Assembly: GCF_003014615.1 (NCBI RefSeq)
Contig: NZ_PYGI01000005.1
Span: forward strand, 62,001-126,000
DNA: 64,000 bases
Source of the DNA: Marinobacterium halophilum
Lineage (GTDB): Bacteria; Pseudomonadota; Gammaproteobacteria; Pseudomonadales; Balneatricaceae
Reading direction: 5' to 3'
In this document: one piece after another, positions 19,454 through 27,760 of the stretch
How the letters are laid out: each line of letters starts with the position of its first letter
Position numbering within the stretch: position 1 is the first letter of the stretch
Notes under the pieces: generated by a model
Told to the model about the DNA's origin: nothing
What the model saw: only the letters and a program-made list of their open reading frames with translations
Databases searched by the model: none
Program-made: the position numbers and the translations under genes

Positions 19454-20245
19454 TTAATGCAGCGTCGGGTTATCTTCATCCGATACCGGTATGATCAATT
19501 GCCCGGAGCTATCCAGCGCCAGCGCGCCCTGCTCCTGAGCCACTTCCAGCAGTTGCTGCAGCAACATTTCGGTCAAATGAGCACTGATGATCAGCCCCGC
19601 TGGCGGCTCACCCTCGAACATCTCTTCATCAACCAGCTCGTCTGCACGCAGACCCAGCAACAGCGGGTTTTCAACAATCAACGGCGCAAGGTCTTCAGGC
19701 GCAAAGACCACATAATCGGATGAAACCTGAAGCGCCAGATGGTAAGCGTCATGCGCCGCTTCTGACAGCTGCTGAAGGTAGGCTTTCTCTGCAGCGTTGA
19801 ATAGCACACTCAACTGGCTCGGACCCGGACGTTCCAGATCAGGCCCCTTGACGTCACTGTAGTCGATACTGCGCACGGCTGGCACATTGTCCAGTTCCCA
19901 CGCATCAACCAGTATGCGCTCTTCAGCATCAATCTCCAGCCACTCACGATTGACCGCAACGGCCAGCAGCCCTTCCAGAGCCGCCGCGCAGATATTGCTG
20001 GTGACAATCACGCCCACACTGGGGTTATCTATCTCGGCGGGATCTTCCACCAGGTTTACGGCACGAGCCGACAGGAGCTTGGGGTCATCAGCAATCAGCT
20101 CAGCCAATGCCACCGCATCCAGATTCAACATCTGCTGACAGACACGATGCGCCGTCAGATAAGGCTCGTGCGGACCCTGCTCCTGCATTTGGCGCACATA
20201 TACCTGCCGTACCTGATCCATCAGTTCAGCCAAACGCTGACTCAT
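19454..20245 (-). CDS. Uncharacterised acidic protein with two internal modules
   Basis: I do not recognise this 263-aa acidic, apparently cytosolic protein. It has an internal duplication. Residues 47-113 align without a gap to residues 186-252, with 21 identities by hand count. Shared positions include L-A-x-L-I, P-x-LL, R-A-x-x-L-V, P-x-x-G and LL-x-V-A. Upstream, residues 16-46 (YVRQMQE..) also match 156-185 loosely. A linker of about 40 residues joins the modules. No catalytic motif, signal peptide or membrane helix is visible. The ATG has a GGAGGT site. It is the last gene of a dcd-led run, 30 nt after another uncharacterised gene. Confidence 0.75.
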   Translation of the reverse strand: MSQRLAELMDQVRQVYVRQMQEQGPHEPYLTAHRVCQQMLNLDAVALAELIADDPKLLSARAVNLVEDPAEIDNPSVGVIVTSNICAAALEGLLAVAVNREWLEIDAEERILVDAWELDNVPAVRSIDYSDVKGPDLERPGPSQLSVLFNAAEKAYLQQLSEAAHDAYHLALQVSSDYVVFAPEDLAPLIVENPLLLGLRADELVDEEMFEGEPPAGLIISAHLTEMLLQQLLEVAQEQGALALDSSGQLIIPVSDEDNPTLH

Positions 20246-20275
20246 ACCTACCTCCGCATCCCGCTCTGGGGCCGT

Positions 20276-20923
20276 TCAGTGAATGGTAATGCCCACAGCC
20301 TGGACATCATCCTTCATGCAATCAAACGCACTGCGCAACTGCTGCAGTGGAATCAGGCCGTAATCCACCGGATCTTTCGGCAATTCACACCAGTCCAGCG
20401 CCCATACTCGGGTCATCAACTCGTACTCGCCGATCAGGGCATCAAGGAAGATCATCACCGCCTCAACACGCGGGTCCATTTCCAGAATTTTGGGTGCATC
20501 CTGAAGATAAACTGCCAGCTGCATTTTGCTGTTGATCACCCTGAGTGAACACCAGAAATCTTCGATATCACACAGCTCTTCGCCCAGATTGACACAGGAC
20601 GGAATCGGGTCATAACGGTGATTGAAGGCGCGAAAGGATATACCGCTCAACTGCGGCGCTTCACCCACAACACTCAACACCGAATGAATCGATTCAGGGT
20701 AGCCATCACAGCCAAAAATCATTTCGACCGGACCTTCTTCGTGCTCGCGCTCGAAATGGAACGTCAGGTTACGATCGATCAGCTGCAGGCTGTCACGGTA
20801 GGTATCCAACAGATTTTCAGCGTCAAACTGCATCTCCTGCTGACTTTGCAGAAGCTGATCGAGCGTGCGCTCAATCTGCTGCCAGAACGCCTGGATCTGT
20901 TTCAGATCAGGATTGGTTTTCAT
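20276..20923 (-). CDS. Uncharacterised cytosolic protein downstream of dcd
   Basis: This is a 215-aa protein with no function I can name. Its pattern (EMIFGCDGYPESIHSVLSVV, then EAPQLSGISFRAFNHRYDP, and late LDALIGEYELMTRVWALDW and LPKDPVDYGLIPLQQL) recalls a widespread family of uncharacterised 200-240-aa bacterial proteins. No database name is claimed. The N-terminal 60 residues are probably helical. It starts 18 nt after dcd and is followed after 30 nt by the two-module protein, suggesting one transcript. I use the third codon ATG (MKTNPDL); an earlier start two codons upstream is possible. Confidence 0.7.
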   Translation of the reverse strand: MKTNPDLKQIQAFWQQIERTLDQLLQSQQEMQFDAENLLDTYRDSLQLIDRNLTFHFEREHEEGPVEMIFGCDGYPESIHSVLSVVGEAPQLSGISFRAFNHRYDPIPSCVNLGEELCDIEDFWCSLRVINSKMQLAVYLQDAPKILEMDPRVEAVMIFLDALIGEYELMTRVWALDWCELPKDPVDYGLIPLQQLRSAFDCMKDDVQAVGITIH

Positions 20924-20941
20924 GCACACCTAGTTAAAATA

Positions 20942-21508
20942 TCAGGTTCGCGGGACAACAACGCCAGTCTGGCCCTGGTATTTGCCATTGCGGTCCTTGT
21001 ACGAAGTCTCGCAGACCTCATCAGCACCGAGAAACAGCATCTGGGCCACACCCTCATGGGCGTAGATCCGCGCCGGTAACGGCGTGGTGTTGGAGAATTC
21101 AAGCGTCACATGGCCTTCCCACTCGGGCTCAAGCGGTGTGACGTTGACGATAATGCCGCAACGCGCATAGGTACTTTTACCCAGGCAGATGGTCAGAACA
21201 TCACGCGGAATGCGGAAGTACTCAACCGTACGCGCCAACGCAAACGAGTTCGGCGGAATAATGCAGACATCCGACTTCACATCGACAAAGCTGCCCTCAT
21301 CGAAGTTCTTCGGGTCGACAATGGAGGAGTTGATGTTGGTGAAGATCTTGAATTCATCGGCGCAACGAACATCATACCCATAGCTTGACGTGCCATATGA
21401 CACGATCGGCTGATCGTTGGCACGACGTACCTGACCGGCCTCAAACGGCTCGATCATTGCGTGCTTGTCCGCCATCTGACGAATCCAGCTATCTGACTTT
21501 ATACCCAT
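20942..21508 (-). CDS. dcd: Dcd, dCTP deaminase
   Basis: This enzyme deaminates dCTP to dUTP, feeding thymidylate synthesis. The 188-aa protein carries the family core [20 protein letters not shown] followed by [15 protein letters not shown], which includes the catalytic Glu, and the C-terminal nucleotide-contact region. Length matches the E. coli enzyme (193 aa). It lies downstream of apbC, as in many gammaproteobacteria, but a strong terminator separates them. Confidence 0.95.
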   Translation of the reverse strand: MGIKSDSWIRQMADKHAMIEPFEAGQVRRANDQPIVSYGTSSYGYDVRCADEFKIFTNINSSIVDPKNFDEGSFVDVKSDVCIIPPNSFALARTVEYFRIPRDVLTICLGKSTYARCGIIVNVTPLEPEWEGHVTLEFSNTTPLPARIYAHEGVAQMLFLGADEVCETSYKDRNGKYQGQTGVVVPRT

Positions 21509-21570
21509 AACGACCTTTCACCTGAAGAAACAGTTCTGCAAACCAACGCGATATTCTATACGTTTTGCAC

Positions 21571-21602
21571 AAAAAAAACCGCCCCGACGGCTGCCGGGGC
21601 GG
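21571..21602 (-). terminator. Rho-independent terminator after apbC
   Basis: Arms CCGCCCCG and CGGGGCGG (8 bp) flank an 8-nt loop. Read on the minus strand, they are followed by eight T. It lies 20-50 bases after the apbC stop and upstream of dcd, so dcd probably has its own promoter in the short gap to 21508. Confidence 0.92.
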
Positions 21603-21621
21603 AAAATTTCATCTCACTGTA

Positions 21622-22719
21622 CTAATCAAGTTCGACCGCGATGTTGGGTATAGAGTTCCCACGCTGAGCAGATTTTTCTGCCAACGCAGCACTGACCCGA
21701 CGTGCGATGGCCAGATAACGTTCAGCATGCGCACTCTCGGGCGCAGCAATAACCGTTGGTGTGCCGGCATCTGTCTGTTCACGAATCGCCATCGACAGTG
21801 GCAACTGACCAAGCAGTTCAGTGTCATAATCAGCGGCAATACGCTCACCGCCCCCATGACCAAACAACGCTTCCTCATGACCGCACTGACTGCAAATGTG
21901 CACGCTCATGTTTTCAACGATACCCAAAACCGGAATATCGACCTTGCGAAACATCTCAATTCCTTTGCGGGCATCCAACAGCGCGATATCCTGCGGGGTG
22001 GTAACAATCACCGCAGCGCTGACCGGCACACGTTGCGCCAACGTCAACTGGATATCGCCGGTTCCCGGCGGCATATCAATCAGCAAGTAATCCAGATCCT
22101 GCCACAGCGTCTGGTTCAACAACTGCTGCATGGCACCACTCACCATCGGCCCACGCCACACCATCGGCGTGTTCTCATCCACCAGATAGCTCATCGACAT
22201 CGACTGCAGACCGTGGCGCACGATCGGTTTGAAGTACTTTTCTTCAGCTGTTTCCGGGCGTTCACCCTCGGCAACACCCAGCATCATGCCTTGACTGGGG
22301 CCATAAATATCAGCATCCAGAATACCGACCCGTGCACCTTCGGCCGCCAGTGCCAACGCCAGGTTGACGGTGGTGGTGGATTTGCCGACTCCCCCTTTGC
22401 CCGAAGCCACCGCTATGATGTTCTTGACCCCTGCCAATGCTGGCAGTTTTTTGGGGCTCGGGTGTGCTTCAACCTGTTGAGCAAGCTTAATTTCGACCGC
22501 ACGCCCACTGGCCAGCGGTTGCAGGTGCTCACTCAACTGCGACCGCAATGCATCATGACGGCTCGCACATACATGCTTCAACTGCAGCTGGATACCAATG
22601 TGGCGGTCATCAATATCGATCTGCTGCACGCAGCCTGCTGCCAACAAAGACTGTTTCAGGTCCGGGTCGATATAGTCCGCAATAGCGGCTTCAATCTGTT
22701 CACGGGATAACGCTGTCAC
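21622..22719 (-). CDS. apbC: ApbC/Mrp, P-loop Fe-S cluster carrier
   Basis: This is a Mrp/ApbC-family ATPase that binds and transfers iron-sulfur clusters in the cytosol. The 365-aa protein has an N-terminal MIP18/DUF59 domain (about residues 1-90) and the deviant Walker A VASGKGGVGKSTT near residue 105. It also has DADIYGPSQ and a C-terminal CxxC (ICSQCGHEE, near residue 275) that holds the cluster between subunits. The start is GTG with AGGAGG at 5-nt spacing. Length is normal. A strong terminator follows. Confidence 0.93.
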   Translation of the reverse strand: MTALSREQIEAAIADYIDPDLKQSLLAAGCVQQIDIDDRHIGIQLQLKHVCASRHDALRSQLSEHLQPLASGRAVEIKLAQQVEAHPSPKKLPALAGVKNIIAVASGKGGVGKSTTTVNLALALAAEGARVGILDADIYGPSQGMMLGVAEGERPETAEEKYFKPIVRHGLQSMSMSYLVDENTPMVWRGPMVSGAMQQLLNQTLWQDLDYLLIDMPPGTGDIQLTLAQRVPVSAAVIVTTPQDIALLDARKGIEMFRKVDIPVLGIVENMSVHICSQCGHEEALFGHGGGERIAADYDTELLGQLPLSMAIREQTDAGTPTVIAAPESAHAERYLAIARRVSAALAEKSAQRGNSIPNIAVELD

Positions 22720-22784
22720 TTGGCCTCCTTGATTGCCGATACCTCGACAATAACCAACTTAATTACTCGGATATTATGCCCGCT

Positions 22785-25700
22785 TCACGCAACCAGATCC
22801 AGCGCCAACCGCTTGGCCGCCGCCAGATCCGTCTTGCCACTGCCCAGAATCGGGATCTGCGCCACAGTCAACACCTCCGCCGGACGATACAGCGGCGGAA
22901 TGTCGGCCTTGCGCAGCGTGCGACTGACAGGATCCGCTTCCTCTTCTATCAACAGCACGATCCGCTCTCCTTTCTTGGCATCCGGCACCGCCACCGCCGC
23001 CAGGCGCTGCTCGTCATAGCCCAGCGCCTGGCGCAGTGCGTTCTCGACGGTGGACAACGACACCATCTCGCCACCGATTTTGGCAAAGCGGGAGTACCGA
23101 TCAACAATGGTCAGGAAACCATCCGCATCCAGATGCCCCTTGTCACCGGTCTTGTACCAGCGCAGCCCGTCCTGCCTGATCACCACATCAGCTGTTTTCT
23201 GCAGGTTGTTGAGATAGCCTTTCATGATTTGACTGCCACCCAGCAGAATCAAACCATCATCACCAACGGACAACTCTTCCAGCGTATCGGGATCAACAAT
23301 ACGGAACATGGAGCCGGGCAATGCCATACCCACCGTCCCTTGACGCTCGCCAGTCTGCACATTCCACCAGCGCGTATCCAGATAGTCCGGCAAGTTGACG
23401 CTGGCCACCGGGGTCGTTTCGGTACAACCGTAGCCTTCCAGCACCGGCACCTTGAAGCGTGCTTCAAAACCGGTCTTGATGGTCGGCGAAAGTTTCTCGG
23501 CCCCCGCTACTACGACCCGCAGACTACTGAACATCAACGGGTGCAGACGTTTGTTACGCATATACATGCCCAGAAACGTACTGGTCCCGCACAAGATTGT
23601 GGCTCGGTAACGCGCAGCGGCCTTACCGATGTTGGCAGCGTCCGTAGGGTCAGGATGGCACACCAACGGAATGCCCTCGACCAACGGCATCATGCAGGTC
23701 ACAGTCAGACCAAACGCATGGAACAACGGCAATGTGGCCAATACACAGTCATCGGCCTGAACGTTCAACACGGCGGCGATCTGCTTCAAATTTGCCATTA
23801 TATTACGGTGACTCAACATCACGCCTTTAGGCGGACCTTCACTCCCGGACGAGAACAGGACAGCAGCGGTCTCATCCAGCTGACCGCGACCACCATAACG
23901 CCACTGCAGTACCGCTACCGGCAGCAGCACCGACTGTGCCAGCGTCAGAATCGACTCCAGCTTACCGATCTTCGCCTTCACATCCTCCAGCTTGATCACG
24001 TCAACCTGTTGCAGCAACTGGTCGAGCTTTACTCCGCGTTGCGCCAGCTTCTTCAGGAAGCGCTCCGAAGTCACGAGAGTCGTCAGCCCCGCCTGTTCGA
24101 CCGCACTTATGAGTGCCTCCTGAGGAGCGGTGTAATTGAGATTGACCACGGTTTTCCCCGCCATCAGGACGGCCATATTGGCGATGGCACCACCCGCAGC
24201 GGTCGGCAGCAACAAGCCTACATTTTGCGCCGGTATCCTGCGCATGCGGCGACTGAACAGAATTGTCGCCGTGAGCAAGCGTCGGTGATTGAATACTGGC
24301 CCGTTCATATCGGTTAACGCCCACTCGGCAGGCGCGGCCTTGGCAGTACGGATAAATGATGCAGGCAATGTTTCCAGCGTATCGGTGTATTCGTTCCAGG
24401 CCCTTACCGACAATTCGGAGACCTTCTGCTTGACCACTTCGGCCTTTGCATCCAGGGCGATCGGTGTACCAAAAGCGACAATAACATCACGTTTCATGCC
24501 CCGGCACTCCGAACCCTGCATGCGTTCATTTGAGCGGGAGAAACGACTGCCCCACAGCCCATGCAGATAGAACGGCAGAATACGGGCGTTCGGCAAGGTC
24601 TCGCCTTCATCGACGCGGGTCACACGCTCAAAGCCACGTTTGAACTCACCCAGCTGGCCGCTATAACTGATGGCACCTTCGGGAAACAGGCAAACCACCT
24701 TGCCCTGTGCCAACAAGTTACGCACTTGGCGCATCGCACTGCGGCTGCCGCCTGTTGAAATCGGGATCACGCCATACAGGTCCAGGAACCAGCGCAAATA
24801 CCAGCGCTCATAGATCGAACGCTCCATGACAAAATGGATATGTCGCGGGCATGCCATCTGCAGCATTGCCCAATCCAGCCAACTGATATGGTTACCCAGC
24901 AACAGAGTGCCTTCGCCACTGGTAGGCAGATGTTCAAAACCCAGCACCTTCAGGTTGTAACGTCGACGCACCAGGGCCGACACCAGCAACCGAATCAATG
25001 CCTGCGGCAGCAGCACAATGGCGTACAGCGCCCCCAAAGACCCGATAATGCCCAGAGCCCACAGCAGACTGATCGAAGGGATCGACAACAGCGCACTGAC
25101 CACCGTCAGAATGAGAAATGCCAGCATGGCTACGTTCTGGATGAAGTTGTTACCCGCCAGAATGCGCCCCACACGAAGCTCGGGTGCATTGAACTGAATC
25201 AGCGCATTAAGCGGAATGGTCATCAGCGAGCCAGAGATGCCGATCAGCAGAAACGCGCCGGCACTCACCCAGATACTGTCCAGTGTCGGCAACAGCATCA
25301 GCCCCAAAGCGACCCCGGCAGCGCCTAGCGGAATCAATCCGGCATTGATGAAGTGTCGGGACAACCGCGCCGCCAGCACCGAACCGATCATGATACCGAT
25401 ACCGGCCAGCGCCATGACGCTCTGAATGACAAAGGTGTTGCTCTGACCCAGGTGTTCCTCGGCATAGGCCGGAAAAACGGCCAGCATGACCTGACTGACC
25501 GACCAGAACAGCGCCAGACCAGCGATCGATGACATAATGACACGCGGTTCACTGAGTATTCTCAGGTTACGCCGCAGGCTACGGCACGTCAGATAGTCCT
25601 GCATGTCGAAGGATTGCTCGGTATCCGTATGGCCCAGTGCCGGCAGGCGGTACGCCAGTACCACTTCACATACCGCGCCTGCGACCAGCAGCCAACCCAA

Positions 25701-26249
25701 CGGCGCAACCTGCAGCAGAATACTGGTTGAAGTCAGCTCGTCCAGTGACGACACCCGCCACTCGAACAGCGCCGAAAACACCACGATGCCGCTGAGAATC
25801 GCGACCATGGTAGTCGCCTGAATCCAGCCATTGCCTTCACTCAGCCGTTCCGTCCCCACCAGCTCGCGAATAAAACCGTATTTTGCCGGCGAATACAGTG
25901 CACTCTGTACCGCCAGAATAAAGGTCAACACAAACGCGGGGACAAACCATCCCTGGTAATAACAGACGGTAATCGCCAAGGTAATCACGACCGCCGCCCA
26001 TGCGGAGATGCGCATGACACGAGGTTTGGGATATTTGTCGGAAATAAACCCGGCGGGCGTAAACAACAGGATGAATGGCAACAGAATCAAGCCATTGACG
26101 ATGGCGGTCAGCAGTATCTGGGTATCACCGTCATACACCTTGAACAGCGTGTTCTGGATGGTGATTTTATGACCAAGATCGACGAACGCGTTGATGAAGG
26201 CAATGGCCACAAAGGCCAGAAAGCCGCGCACTCTCAGTAATTCAAGCAT
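22785..26249 (-). CDS. LplT-Aas fusion: lysophospholipid transporter, acyltransferase and acyl-ACP synthetase
   Basis: This 1154-aa three-domain protein has an MFS transporter domain (about residues 1-420, LplT-like) and a PlsC acyltransferase domain (NHISWLD at 453-459, FPEG at 522-525). A C-terminal acyl-activating domain follows, with SSGSEGPPKGV near 800-810, GYGCTETTP and YKTGDKGHLDADGF. In E. coli LplT flips lysophospholipids inward and the separate Aas reacylates them; here both steps are one polypeptide. Such fusions are known in other bacteria. The ATG overlaps the 3' end of the TetR gene by 8 bases, so the regulator probably controls it. All three active-site motifs look intact. Confidence 0.9.
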   Translation of the reverse strand: MLELLRVRGFLAFVAIAFINAFVDLGHKITIQNTLFKVYDGDTQILLTAIVNGLILLPFILLFTPAGFISDKYPKPRVMRISAWAAVVITLAITVCYYQGWFVPAFVLTFILAVQSALYSPAKYGFIRELVGTERLSEGNGWIQATTMVAILSGIVVFSALFEWRVSSLDELTSTSILLQVAPLGWLLVAGAVCEVVLAYRLPALGHTDTEQSFDMQDYLTCRSLRRNLRILSEPRVIMSSIAGLALFWSVSQVMLAVFPAYAEEHLGQSNTFVIQSVMALAGIGIMIGSVLAARLSRHFINAGLIPLGAAGVALGLMLLPTLDSIWVSAGAFLLIGISGSLMTIPLNALIQFNAPELRVGRILAGNNFIQNVAMLAFLILTVVSALLSIPSISLLWALGIIGSLGALYAIVLLPQALIRLLVSALVRRRYNLKVLGFEHLPTSGEGTLLLGNHISWLDWAMLQMACPRHIHFVMERSIYERWYLRWFLDLYGVIPISTGGSRSAMRQVRNLLAQGKVVCLFPEGAISYSGQLGEFKRGFERVTRVDEGETLPNARILPFYLHGLWGSRFSRSNERMQGSECRGMKRDVIVAFGTPIALDAKAEVVKQKVSELSVRAWNEYTDTLETLPASFIRTAKAAPAEWALTDMNGPVFNHRRLLTATILFSRRMRRIPAQNVGLLLPTAAGGAIANMAVLMAGKTVVNLNYTAPQEALISAVEQAGLTTLVTSERFLKKLAQRGVKLDQLLQQVDVIKLEDVKAKIGKLESILTLAQSVLLPVAVLQWRYGGRGQLDETAAVLFSSGSEGPPKGVMLSHRNIMANLKQIAAVLNVQADDCVLATLPLFHAFGLTVTCMMPLVEGIPLVCHPDPTDAANIGKAAARYRATILCGTSTFLGMYMRNKRLHPLMFSSLRVVVAGAEKLSPTIKTGFEARFKVPVLEGYGCTETTPVASVNLPDYLDTRWWNVQTGERQGTVGMALPGSMFRIVDPDTLEELSVGDDGLILLGGSQIMKGYLNNLQKTADVVIRQDGLRWYKTGDKGHLDADGFLTIVDRYSRFAKIGGEMVSLSTVENALRQALGYDEQRLAAVAVPDAKKGERIVLLIEEEADPVSRTLRKADIPPLYRPAEVLTVAQIPILGSGKTDLAAAKRLALDLVA

Positions 26250-26853
26250 CCCTGCATTCCTCTATCAACCAACCCTTGATGAAATGATCGACCAGCTGCT
26301 GCAACATTTTGTCTGCAGATTGTGCCTGATCCAGAAACAGCTTCTGTCGCAACGCCAGTACCGCAATGCCATGCACGCCACTCCACAATGTACGCGCGGT
26401 CAGCGCGCACTCCGCCGCCGGCATTTCCGGTTTGAGTTGTTGCAAGCACACTTCCACACGGGCAAACAGCGAGTCGATACGTTCACTGAGTGACGCTGGT
26501 GTTGGCATATCTCGACTGCCACCATGCTCGAACAGCAACGCCCAGCGCGCCGGATGGTCATGAGCAAAAGCCATATAGGCATGGCCATAAGCCAACAGAC
26601 AGGATTTGGCATCGGTCTGTTCAACCCGATCCAGCTCTGCCAACAACTGCGTGAGCGTACGGGCATTGAGCTGCCAGCACAGATCATCCAGATTCTTGAA
26701 CAAAGTGTACAATGAGCCGGCCGAATAGCCGATATCAGCCGCAACACGGCGCGCACTCAATGCCTTGAATCCTTCCTGTTGCAATACCCGCTCAGCAGCA
26801 CTAAGCGCCATCTCCCTGAGTTCATCCCTGGAGTGATCGTTGCGTCTTGCCAT
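26242..26853 (-). CDS. TetR-family regulator of the LplT-Aas gene
   Basis: This 203-aa TetR-type repressor has an N-terminal HTH (about residues 10-55, including [20 protein letters not shown]) and a helical ligand domain with a TetR_C-like ending. The gene overlaps the LplT-Aas start by 8 bases and so is co-transcribed with it. Three near-identical 13-bp sites (TRAACRMYGTTCA) lie directly upstream at 26869-26946, which fits autoregulation of the two-gene unit. The ligand may be an acyl compound, inferred only from the neighbour. An ATG at 26853 begins [11 protein letters not shown], typical for the family. Confidence 0.88.
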   Translation of the reverse strand: MARRNDHSRDELREMALSAAERVLQQEGFKALSARRVAADIGYSAGSLYTLFKNLDDLCWQLNARTLTQLLAELDRVEQTDAKSCLLAYGHAYMAFAHDHPARWALLFEHGGSRDMPTPASLSERIDSLFARVEVCLQQLKPEMPAAECALTARTLWSGVHGIAVLALRQKLFLDQAQSADKMLQQLVDHFIKGWLIEECRDA

Positions 26854-26868
26854 GACACTGCCCTCAAC

Positions 26869-26946
26869 TAAACACTGTTCAATAATATTGAAGCAGTCTA
26901 TTAAACACCGTTCACAATCGTCAAGAATAATTATGAACGATGTTCA
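26869..26946. promoter_or_regulatory. Three evenly spaced 13-bp operator-like sites
   Basis: Three 13-mers occur at 26869-26881 (TAAACACTGTTCA), 26902-26914 (TAAACACCGTTCA) and 26934-26946 (TGAACGATGTTCA). Start-to-start distances are 33 and 32 bp, close to three helical turns, so all face the same side of the DNA. The third is a perfect dyad (TGAAC, GTTCA) around a 3-bp centre. A 15-bp palindrome, TTCAATAATATTGAA, at 26878-26892 overlaps the first. They start 16 bp upstream of the TetR ATG. Binding by that TetR protein is inferred. Confidence 0.7.
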
Positions 26947-27064
26947 AAATAATGAGAGAAGTGCCAGCATTATTCCGCCCTGCCCTCTAAAACCAACACG
27001 ATTAGCCGTTGTCTCCTGCCACCTCGCCCCTATAATGAGGCTTTTACTTAATCGGGAGAGCACC

Positions 27065-27658
27065 ATGTTCAAGCCCCTTCTGACCGGCCTGATGCTGGCC
27101 GCTACAATCAGCAGCCACGCACTGGCCGAAAGCGTTCTGCTGGAAACCAGTCAAGGCGAAATTCTGCTCGAGCTGGATAGCGATAAAGCACCTGCCAGTG
27201 TCACCAATTTTCTGACCTATGCTGAACAGGGCCACTATAACGGGCTGGTCTTCCACCGCGTCATTCCCGGATTCATGGTGCAGGGCGGTGGCTTTACCCC
27301 CGACATGGAACAACTGGACACCAGTGCGCCGGTCAAGAACGAGTCGGACAATGGACTGAGCAATCTGCGCGGCACTATCGCCATGGCACGGACACGTGAC
27401 CCTGACAGCGCAACCGCCCAGTTCTTCATCAATACCGTTGATAACCGACGCCTGGATGGCATGCCGGGGCGTCCAGGCTACACCGTATTCGGCAAGGTGA
27501 CCCGTGGCATGGATGTCGTGGATGCAATCAGCAAGACCGCTACCGGTAACCGTGGTCGCTACCAGAACGTGCCCGTCACACCGGTTGTAATCCAGAGCGT
27601 ACAGATTTTGAAAACCGAAGCGCCTGCAGCAGAAACTGAACAATCGCCGGCAGAGTGA
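27065..27658 (+). CDS. ppiA: Periplasmic cyclophilin-type peptidyl-prolyl isomerase
   Basis: This cyclophilin catalyses cis-trans isomerisation of proline bonds. The 197-aa precursor has a clear signal peptide ([21 protein letters not shown], cleavage after ALA), placing it in the periplasm like E. coli PpiA. Core motifs [33 protein letters not shown] and [17 protein letters not shown] are present. The start at 27065 follows GGGAGA at about 6-nt spacing. A longer open frame reaching back to 26840 is dismissed because it would run through the TetR operators and hide the signal peptide. The PpiA versus PpiB name rests on the signal peptide. Confidence 0.9.
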   Translation: MFKPLLTGLMLAATISSHALAESVLLETSQGEILLELDSDKAPASVTNFLTYAEQGHYNGLVFHRVIPGFMVQGGGFTPDMEQLDTSAPVKNESDNGLSNLRGTIAMARTRDPDSATAQFFINTVDNRRLDGMPGRPGYTVFGKVTRGMDVVDAISKTATGNRGRYQNVPVTPVVIQSVQILKTEAPAAETEQSPAE

Positions 27659-27701
27659 TCGGCCGGTATCCGCACGTGATGGCATAAGCCGTCGTCACAA
27701 C

Positions 27702-27736
27702 GCAAAACGCCCGGTGTATTGCACCGGGCGTTTTGC
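27702..27736. terminator. Bidirectional rho-independent terminator
   Basis: A perfect 15-bp stem (GCAAAACGCCCGGTG and CACCGGGCGTTTTGC) surrounds a 5-nt loop between the convergent ppiA and gor genes. T/A tracts on both sides allow termination in both directions. Confidence 0.92.
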
Positions 27737-27760
27737 ATCATACGGATGGCTGTACCAGCC

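Noticed and set aside
21565-22710. A 381-residue plus-strand open frame opposite apbC
   Set aside because: Mirror of the conserved apbC reading frame; begins inside the apbC terminator.
22776-24317. A 513-residue plus-strand open frame opposite the LplT-Aas gene
   Set aside because: Low-complexity, Gln/His/Arg-rich translation typical of antisense frames in this base composition.
26840-27064. Upstream extension of the cyclophilin gene
   Set aside because: It would run through the TetR operator array and bury the clear signal peptide starting at 27065.
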